The notes below the pieces were generated by a model. That model saw nothing but the letters and a program-made list of their open reading frames with translations, did not search any database and was not told where the DNA came from. Below, piece after piece: positions 56,819-64,000 of a stretch of 64,000 nt of DNA; positions within the stretch are counted from its first letter, which is position 1, and the number at the start of each line of letters is the position of its first letter. Position numbers and translations under genes: made by a program. The DNA is taken from the NCBI GenBank assembly GCA_014871385.1, contig CM026426.1, positions 72,431,756 through 72,495,755 on the forward strand. The letters are read 5' to 3'. Source of the stretch: Ceratodon purpureus. Its lineage: Eukaryota; Streptophyta; Bryopsida; Pseudoditrichales; Ditrichaceae.

Positions 56819-59800
56819 ATGGCAGGTCAACAGCGTCAGTCGACGGCTGAGTGGGCTCCGTGGTGGACGTTCATTGATAAGGACCATGTGGAATGTGTGT
56901 GGTGCAATTTCACCTTTCGTTATAAACGACAAAGAGCTTTCAAGCACTATGGATGGGGTGAAGGTTCAAGCAAGAGTCATTGTACCAAGGCCCCCGCCGC
57001 CGTATTTAGGCGCTTTGCCAATTGTGGTAATGTAATACCAAAAAGAATGACACATGCGGAGATATACGGCACTGATGGTGGTGATGGCGAGGCACACTTG
57101 GCACACTTGGCACCATGTTCTAGCCAGTCTATGCCTGCTGAGCAATCTACGGAAGTGCCTCAAAGAACGGAGGAGGTCCAAGAGGAGAGGATTTCCCAAG
57201 TTCAACCGTCTCAGTCAACTCCGCCTATAAGCAGAGGCGATTCATGTACACCAAGATCTATGCGGCAACAAAGTTTTACCGAGGCCTATCAGATTGGGAT
57301 GCGCAATGAATTGGATGAGAAATGGGCGTCCTATTTTTATTAAGCGAATGTGCCTTTCAATGTGGTTAGACATCCATCTTTTATCGCTGCTGTGGAGGCA
57401 ACATCGAAAGCGGGTTTTGTCTACCGTCCACCAGCATACAACGCAATGCGAACCAAGCACATCCAGCCAACAAAGCAGCTTCTCAAGTTGAGAATAGAGG
57501 AGAAAACGAAGCAGTGTATTAGCTTGTACGGGGCAACTATTTGCTCGGATGGATGGGACAACGTTGTTCATCGGCCGTTGATGAATGTCATGCTTGTGTG
57601 TCCAGCAGGAGATATATTCCTGGGTTCTATTGATACAACGGGGTACAAGAAATCAAAGGCATACATAGCTGGGAAATTGAAAGAGTACATCAAAGAAGTT
57701 GGACCGCAGAATGTGGTACAGATTTGCTCCGACAATGCTAGTGCGATGTTGGGAGCCATGGACCAGGTGGTTGAAGCTTATCCTCACATTTACAAGCAAG
57801 GTTGTGCAGCTCACATCATGGACCTCTTACTAGAAGATTGGGGGAAGGAAGCAACCTTCAAAGAGCTGATTGCCTTGGCAAAACGCATACCAAATTTTAT
57901 ACGTCGCCGTCATGTCACCATGGCTTTGTTTCGCCAATTCAGCCCGAAGTTGTCTCTGTTGTTACCAGCGGAGACAAGATTTGGATGCTCGTACTTGATG
58001 ATTGTTCGATTGTTTGAACTGAGGGAGGCACTAATCCAGGTGGTAGCCAGTCCGAAATGGGACGAATATGTGGGTACTTTATTCAATCGGTCAAACGGGT
58101 ATCGAGCTCACACCTTAGCATGTCAAGTACGGAGTACCATTCTCGATGAGACATTTTGGTTACGTTGTGAGAATCTTGTGCATGTTATGAAGCCGGCTGT
58201 TGTGACCTTGAAGACATTTGATGGACAAACACCGGCAATGGGGAGGGCATGGTTGGCCATGAATAATTTGAAGAAGTATGTGTTCCGTCTACGGGGTGAT
58301 CCTTTTTTCCTAGACCCCGCTATAGCAGATCGCTTTGAGAAACATTTTACGAAGAGATGGAAGATGATGTTGACAGATCTCCATTACGCAGGCGCCATTT
58401 TGAATCCCTACATTTTCCCGGAGAGCCACGAGCTATTGACTAACAGTGCTGCGAAGCGTGCACTCCTGCAAGTGCTAATTCATTTGAGTGAGTGCCTTAA
58501 ACTGGACCACGATACTGTGTTGTTTGAGCTAACACAGTTTGAGGAACGCACCGGTCCATTCAGCCCTTTGGAGGCCCCAAACATCAGACAGACTAAGATG
58601 CTACCTCATCAATGGTGGCAGCGGGTTGGGGGCGATGCGTTACCGTTGATAGCAAAGCGCATCCTTTCGTTAACATGCTCGGCATCATCATGTGAGCGAA
58701 ATTGGAGCATGTATTCCTTTGTTCACAGTAAGGTTCGCAACCGATTGGCCGTGAAGAAGGCAGAGGACTTGGTGTACATTTACACGAACAGTAAGCTCCT
58801 TCGAGAACGACGTGGAGCGGATCCTGTTCTTTGGTACGAGAACCAACCGTTCTCCGAAGACTCGGATGAAGAAGTGCCAGCCATGTACGATGAAGACGAA
58901 TGTGATGATGATGGAGATGAAGGATTCCACGACGGACTTGAAGTTAATGAAGGCGATGGTGATGACGGTGGAGTTCATTACACTCCTGCTACTATGGATG
59001 ATGAGTATCCAGAGTTACCCGTGGACAATGGTGATGGTGACATGCCACGCACTGAACCCGTTAACCAGCCGAATGGAGTTTTTGACTGGGCAGGATTTGA
59101 TGAAGAGGCAGCTACTTCGCCTCACCACGTTGTCAATGAAATACAAGCTAGAGGCGAGGTCGCATACGATCGGGCAGACGATGATATTGACGATGAATTT
59201 GAAGTCGAAATGACTCAGCATCAAAGCGACGATGGTGGCAATAATGATGACATTTACCCCGTTCGTAGCGTTGCGAACAATGACAATGAAGAAGGGGGTA
59301 ACAACATGGGAGAGCAAATTCCAATTCCAGAAGACGTTGAGGGAGGAGAAGAAGTTGAACAACTCCAGGCCACTCTGCCAGTAAATGTTGAGGAAACAAT
59401 CAGGTCTGGAGGTTTGGATGAAAGCCCTCCAAGAAATGAACAATCAGAGACAGTCAGAAATGGACAAGAAGATGAAATTCCTATTGGCCAATTGTTTCAA
59501 ACACCCCTGCCCCAGAGTACACCTTCAATCGGAGCAGTACTTGCAGGGTTGGGTCGACCCCCCCCACCTCGTTCAAACACTTCTACTGGGCATGGTTCAT
59601 TAACTCCAACACCGAATACAAGCATTCCACTCACTTCTTCTGGACGAAGTCTACCAGCTGGACCTTCTACGACGCGTCATGGAGTGATACGGTCACGGAA
59701 AGGTCCAACAAACGTTCGCCCTTTTTTTTCAGGATATACTGTTGGAACTACCCCGTCTGTACCTGTGGCTTTGGGTAAACGTAGATTACCCGTAATGAAT

Positions 59801-60103
59801 GTGGACGGAATCACCGATAAGACCAAAAGACGGAAGATCAAAAGAATTGTGACCACAGTGGTGGATGGTACAGTTGACCACGAAATTCGCAACATTCATT
59901 CCACGGTGGAGGAGTATGTGCCTAATCAGGGGGGAGATGGAGATGACGAGGGGTCGAAATCCTCAGAAGGATATTACTCATCAGAAGATAGCCGTGAAGA
60001 AGCACCTGATGATGAAGACATTGTTGTAAGAGTACCATTGGGTAAGCCCGGTACTCGAAGGAATCCAGAGCGGCGCACCGCCAAAAAAAACAAAAAAAAG
60101 TGA
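56819..60103 (+). CDS. hAT transposase (BED finger, DUF659, hAT dimerisation domain, acidic tail)
   Basis: Start at 56819 (MAGQQRQSTAEWAPWWTFID). BED-type zinc finger at about residues 14-58 (VECVWCNFTF, FKHYGWGEGSSKSHC). A Ser/Gln-rich linker follows. The frame has one TAA at 57341-57343 (codon 175) between KWASYFY and ANVPFNVVRHPSF, then stays open for 917 codons. DUF659-type core: TICSDGWDN, QICSDNASAM and QGCAAHIMDLLLEDW supply the Asp residues. The hAT C-terminal domain (about 58.61-58.79 kb) has WWQRVGGDALPLIAKRILSL, SSCERNWS with the catalytic-type Glu, and HSKVRNRLAVKKAEDLVYIY. A tail of about 430 acidic then basic residues ends KKNKKK at TGA, longer than usual. It would cut and join the element at its CAGGGTTGT ends. 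Whether the TAA is a disabling change or is bypassed (readthrough, or splicing around it) cannot be told here. Confidence 0.9.
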
Positions 60104-60191
60104 TACATTTATTAGCATATTACATATAGAAGGTATATAGAGAAAGTATAATATATATGTCTCCAAAATAATTTAAAAAAAACACAAAAAA

Positions 60192-60195
<4 letters not shown>

Positions 60196-60271
<76 letters not shown>
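60196..60271. repeat. (AT)n microsatellite
   Basis: About 38 uninterrupted AT dinucleotides, 90 bases downstream of the transposase stop codon. Confidence 0.95.
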
Positions 60272-60272
<1 letters not shown>

Positions 60273-60443
60273 AAATTTTATACGTAGATACTTATATGTT
60301 AACCTTAGTCAATGTCCATAAAACATTAGCTAAGGCTACTGAATGTAATTTTGTTTCGACATGAATTGAAACTTCTCTCATTTATGTCACTATGAAAAAA
60401 TCAGTAGTGTCTTAATTTCCTTCAATGGTTGATTCTTGTTCCC

Positions 60444-60734
60444 AGCTCGCGCCCCCCCTTCGCAGGCGCTCGCGCCCTCCCTTCGCAGGCGCTCGCGCCC
60501 CCACCCCAAACCCCTTGCTCGCGCCCCCCTGCAATCGCAGGCGCTCGCGCCCCCCCCGCCATCGAAGGCGCTCGCGCCCCCCCACCATCAAAGGCGCTCG
60601 CGCCCCCCCCCCCTCGCAGGCGCCCGCGCCCCTCACAGTCGCTCGCGCCCCCTCGCTCGCGCCCCCCTTCCCAAGACGCTCGCGCCCCCCCTCTCACGTG
60701 CTCGCGCCCCCCTCACTCAAGGCGTTGGCGCCCT
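60444..60734. repeat. Array 5 (right subterminal), C-rich on the top strand
   Basis: About thirteen units of GCTCGCGCCCCCCC with spacers CGCAGGC and ATCAAAGG. It ends about 200 bp before the right end of the hAT element. Its orientation is inverse to array 1, so the two subterminal arrays form a large inverted pair. Confidence 0.9.
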
Positions 60735-60938
60735 TCCTCTTAGCCACGTCATCCCCGGAGTCAACAATTTTTGGTGACATGTCAGACGCGTGGCATCCTA
60801 GGTGGCCAAGGTAACTCCCATTTCACCATTTGGGTGGTCAACCGTAAGTCCTGGTCAAACGGACCTCCCCTGACCCCTAACGGACGGACGAGCGGACCGG
60901 ACGGACGGACCGGTCCTTTTGTCCCATGAACAACCCTG

Positions 60939-60946
60939 GCTGGTAG
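60939..60946. repeat. Target-site duplication of the hAT element, right copy (GCTGGTAG)
   Basis: Identical to 47956-47963. Confidence 0.95.
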
Positions 60947-61980
60947 GCTCTGTATAAATCACCAACATCAGGAAAGTTGAGAAAGCGAATTAGCCGTGCC
61001 ATCGGATAGATGAGGCCTCTGATAGGGGCCATGGGTCACAAGCAAAATAATAGAGATAAGTATTGGAGAAGTAGGTCTTACTCTCTGTAGGGTTCCATTA
61101 TGTCGACATTGTCAATGACGAAGTCATGGATATCTTCGAGTAGAGCCTGATCGAGGATTCGCACTTTCCCTTTGCCCTCCAGAAAAATATCATTCATTAC
61201 GGGATCTTCCTCACTCTGCCACACGCGTTTGACAGTGGACTGTCCTGCTCCTAAGTACTCAGAAGCGAAGCCACAGGACTCCTCAAGTTCATATCGTTTC
61301 GCCATACACCCCTCAGGCTTCGCGTGATTTCTCACGTACCCCTTCAAAGTCTTGTAGTATCTTTCGAATGGGTACATCCACCGGACGTGCACGGGACCAC
61401 ATATGAAAATCTCCTCTACTAAGTGAATGCACAGATGAATCATGATATCAAAAAACGATGGAGGTAGTTGCTTTTCCAGCAAACACAGAGTCTCAGCACA
61501 CTCCTCAAAAAGTGCGTCCTGTTCGGCGATATCAACCTTCTTTGCACATATCTTTTTGAACAGGCGGCTCACCCGAATGACGGCAGCAGTCATATGATCG
61601 CATCCACAGTTTCTCATGCACAGCGGCATCAGGTCTTGTAAAAGTACGTGATAATCGTGGGACTTAAGACCCATTAGTTTACAAGAGCTGATCTTTCCAT
61701 GCAGAAAACTGGAATAGTGGGAAGGAAGCTTCATGTTCTTCAAAGTGTCCAGAAAAATTATCCGCTGTTCCTTGGTGAGCACCCAAGGGGCCTCTGGAAT
61801 GAACGCCCGCTGATCCTGCCCGGGTACACTTCGCAACCAGAGGTGTCTGCGGATATTTCTACGCTGGAGATCGAGACGTACATTGGGACCATCCTTTTCC
61901 CCGAACAGTGTACGGAGTAGGTTCTCTGCGACATTTTTCTCCACGTGCATACAGTCCACCAGATTTCTGATTGGGAGTTC
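60939..61980 (-). CDS. CACTA TNP2 transposase gene 2, middle exons (DUF4218)
   Basis: Exon from a TTTTGTAG acceptor at 61980 (ELPIRNLVDCMHVEKNVAEN) to a donor at 61082. It includes LRSVPGQDQRAFIPEAPW, LKSHDYHVLLQDLMPLCMRN, SFFDIMIHLCIHLVEEIFIC and GPVHVRWMYPFERYYKTLKG, the landmarks of DUF4218. A 63-base intron (61081-61019) is followed by an exon reading GLIYPMARLIRFLNF, PDVGDLYRAY into the hAT target site. The phase across the intron is consistent (GA|A GGC), and the frame continues in the piece at 47090-47955. No stop seen in these exons. Confidence 0.88.
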
Positions 61981-61984
61981 CTAC

Positions 61985-62914
61985 AAAAAAGAAGAAACGA
62001 GATATGATCAGAAAATAACATAAAGTGGACAAAACACTTGCAAGAAGAGTCCACGGGGTTAATATGATCAGATATACCACATCCGTGGCCTAAGTAGCCA
62101 AGTACACTGGGTTAGGAAGTCTTGGACAACAGGCATAGGTTCTGAGGTTGGGCCGAATCTACGTGGTTTAGTCCTAATGTAGCTCTCAAAATTTCGGGAC
62201 AACGAATCTATTTTCGACAAAAAGGAACCAAAGTATGTTCACCGAGGCATGAAGGTGACTGATGCACACGATGCATACTCTATACTACTTGGTTTGCAAA
62301 TTCATGACTGTGCGAATGGCTATTCTTAATACTTACAATAGAGTACCATGCAAACTACTGACAAACTAAACAGAATTAAAAAATCAATGGAAAGGAGTAT
62401 TGTAGATGGCGGATTGCACAGTGTCAAAGTAAGGAACTCACTGTCGACTTAGCCTGCCGACAGCTACGCAAACATAGTCATTGGGACTGACTGGACCACC
62501 TGAAATGACCTCATGTGTGTTCATGGACTAAACATGCCTTGAGCAAAGAAAGATCCAGACTAACACGTATATAAATAACTTCTACAGATGCGAGTACAAA
62601 AAAATTACCCTTGTATTTTCCCGGCAACTCAAAAATTAAAGGAATAAATAGAGGACCGTGTACAGAAGAAGGACCGGCGGACAGCGAAAGATACTGCACG
62701 TTTGGAAGTAATGATGGCCATGGAGGACTGGTTGACATGAGAAGTTGCTGATAGTACTGCACGTCCACATCCGAAAGGGAGTGTCCACGTAGTAAGGACA
62801 AACCGGCAGTGCACGCTAATAATGTTGTTTTCTTAGGTTCAGGACCTCAATCTAATGTTCACGTCATGCTTTAATAATATTGAGTGGAATATGACAGTTG
62901 ACACAGAGACATAC
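61985..62914 (-). other. Intron of TNP2 gene 2
   Basis: About 0.93 kb between donor GGAAG|GTATGTCTC (62915/62914) and acceptor TTTTTTTGTAG (61981). No other gene seen within it. Confidence 0.7.
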
Positions 62915-64000
62915 CTTCCAATAAGGTAATGCATAGAGAATAGACGCTCTCTTGACACCGTGAGTCTTCACTGGGTCATCCGGGGAATCTTCAGAGCCAC
63001 CGTTGCGCAACCACGCGGTCCGGGCCCTCCCTTGCTCTAGCACTTGCTCTCCAGTTCTGCGTGGAGGAAGCACACCATGCTCCGGTGAGTTGTCAAATGC
63101 CGCCCTGGCTCTTCGAAAGCGATGACCCTCCGGCAAGAATCGTCTGTGGCCTAAGTAGCACATTTTCTTCAGGTGTGTCGAATGCTTAGCACATGTATTT
63201 TCCCCGCATACAGGACACGCCACGTACCCTTTTACAGTCTGCCCTGCTATCAAGCCGAAAGCTGGAAAGTCGTGTATAGTCCAGAGTAGCATGCCCCGTA
63301 ATGTGAAACGACGATCCCCTACAGCTTTACTCATATTTAGTGCAGGGACACCGTCCCATAATTGAAGCAGCTCGAGAACCAATGGTTTCAGGAAAACGTC
63401 AATGCTGTCAGAGGTGGGAGCCTTCGGGCCTGGGATAAGTATAGAGAGGTTCAAGAAGAATTTCTTGGTGGCAAGCCAGCCTGGGAAGTTGTATATCGCC
63501 AACAATATAATCCACGTCGAATGCCGGCTGTTTTGGTTCCCATGTGGACACACTCTGTCTGCGATGAGAGCCATGCGGAGGCTCGTCTCAAAGTCGCGAA
63601 AGAGAGGGTACATCCTCGAAACCTCCTTCCATTGGTGACTGTCTGCGATAGATGTCATTACTGGTGAGTCACCGGAGTGTCCATTGAAGTGCCTCAGTAA
63701 TTCTGCCAGGGTAGGGCAGCGATATACCCGCAACAACTTCGGGATTATTGGAAAATACCTAGTCACAGCATGCGGCACCTTGGAAGTCTCTGAGATGTAT
63801 CTCGGGTGCTGGCACCGTGGACACTCCGTCAGGGCACCATTAACTTCGCCCTCGAATAAAATGTGTCCGTTTGGACACGAGTCAATCCGCTGGTGATCCA
63901 AGCCGATCCTCATGATCATCCGCTTTAACTCGTATGCTGTTCTTGGAAGGACGTTCTGCCGCGGCAGTAGAGTTCCGGCTAGATATGTTAAGAGTGCAGA
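62915..64000 (-). CDS. CACTA TNP2 transposase gene 2, Transposase_21 exon (runs off the window)
   Basis: The leftward frame is open from the window edge region (about 63919, and probably beyond) to the donor at 62915. Landmarks: RIDSCPNGHILFEGEVNGAL (a zinc-type segment with CPRCQHPRY), FETSLRMALIADRVCPHGNQ, WLATKKFFLNLSILIPGPKA, GMLLWTIHDFPAFGLIAGQT, GYVACPVCGENTC and ASILYALPYWK. These are the Transposase_21 features of CACTA TNP2 proteins, aligned block by block with TNP2 gene 1 at 35.1-36.3 kb (WLTTKRFFIMLSLLIPGPKA, GCPIC, ILFRLRYWE). The Transpos_assoc domain and the start lie outside the window. No stop is seen in this exon. Confidence 0.9.

Larger units (their letters stand above)
47964..60938 (+). 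mobile_element. 12,975-bp hAT transposon carrying kinase and RING-finger cargo genes
   Basis: Begins CAGGGTTGTCTATTCGG and ends CATGAACAACCCTG. The terminal nine bases are perfect inverted repeats, and CATGGG(A)CAAAA is shared a little further in. Both ends then carry (ACGG)n and CCGGTC-rich subterminal sequence. It is flanked by a perfect 8-bp duplication. Contents from left: G-rich array 1; RING gene (leftward); array 2 at its promoter; 210-bp satellite; array 3; kinase gene (rightward); array 4; transposase gene (rightward); an AT microsatellite; array 5. The perfect duplication and near-intact genes point to a young insertion. Single in-frame stops in the transposase and RING genes leave open whether this copy is autonomous. 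Usual plant hATs are about 3-5 kb with one gene, so the size and cargo are unusual. Confidence 0.93.

Noticed and set aside
1-64000. CRISPR arrays, bacterial operons or rRNA genes
   Set aside because: Introns, TATA boxes and plant-type transposons show a eukaryotic nuclear sequence; none of these features was seen. The tandem arrays lack spacer-repeat structure.
1-64000. Genome-wide reassignment of TAA/TAG to glutamine
   Set aside because: It would explain several isolated stops, but TGA also interrupts frames, long frames use CAA and CAG freely, and several genes end naturally at TAA or TAG. Kept only as an alternative in the findings.

Overview
This 64-kb window is nuclear DNA of a streptophyte (plant-lineage) genome. 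Genes have spliceosomal introns, and nearly every recognisable protein belongs to a plant-type transposable element: CACTA (TNP2 and Ptta/En-Spm proteins), BED-DUF659 hAT, pogo-like and Ty1/copia. No ordinary housekeeping gene was recognised. The style of the BED-DUF659 hAT proteins reminds me of charophyte algae such as Chara, but that is an impression, not a demonstration. The window is best read as a heavily nested repeat island.

Layout. 0-2 kb: minus-strand pseudogene of a family I do not recognise (called here 'QVGLC family'). A better-preserved relative lies at 24.3-26.6 kb. 2-5.8 kb: AT-rich, no gene. 5.8-10.4 kb: a divergent pair of unknown genes around a GC-rich promoter region full of hairpins; the leftward gene carries a 0.4-kb MITE-like insertion. 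10.8-13.2 kb: GC-rich repeats, then a 2.1-kb pyrimidine minisatellite. 13.7-19.2 kb: exons of a decayed gene with a class I methyltransferase-like (N6/N4 DNA-methylase-like) domain, with a palindrome cluster at 18.3-19.0 kb. 20-24 kb: a broken DDE-transposase-like gene. 24.3-37 kb: QVGLC gene (minus), CACTA Ptta-type gene (plus), a copia fragment, and a truncated TNP2 gene (minus). 37.7-42.5 kb: a pogo-like element with matching ends. 42.5 kb to beyond 64 kb: a second CACTA-like set (plus-strand accessory gene, then minus-strand TNP2).

The main result is a 12,975-bp hAT element at 47,964-60,938. Its ends match (CAGGGTTGT...ACAACCCTG) and it is flanked by a perfect 8-bp target duplication, GCTGGTAG. 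It sits inside a coding exon of the second CACTA TNP2 gene, whose reading frame continues on both sides. Besides a BED-DUF659-hAT transposase it carries two cargo genes: a protein kinase-like protein with most catalytic motifs present, and a large coiled-coil protein with a RING-H2 finger. Five G-rich arrays built on GGGGGGCGCGAGC lie in it, one just inside each end and one directly upstream of the TATA box of each of the three genes. A 210-bp satellite with trimeric higher-order structure fills the space between the two cargo promoters. I infer that the arrays are shared binding sites linking transposition and expression of the cargo.

Many otherwise continuous reading frames here contain one or a few in-frame stops. 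Most of them could come from C-to-T change of Gln or Arg codons, which fits decay of methylated repeats.
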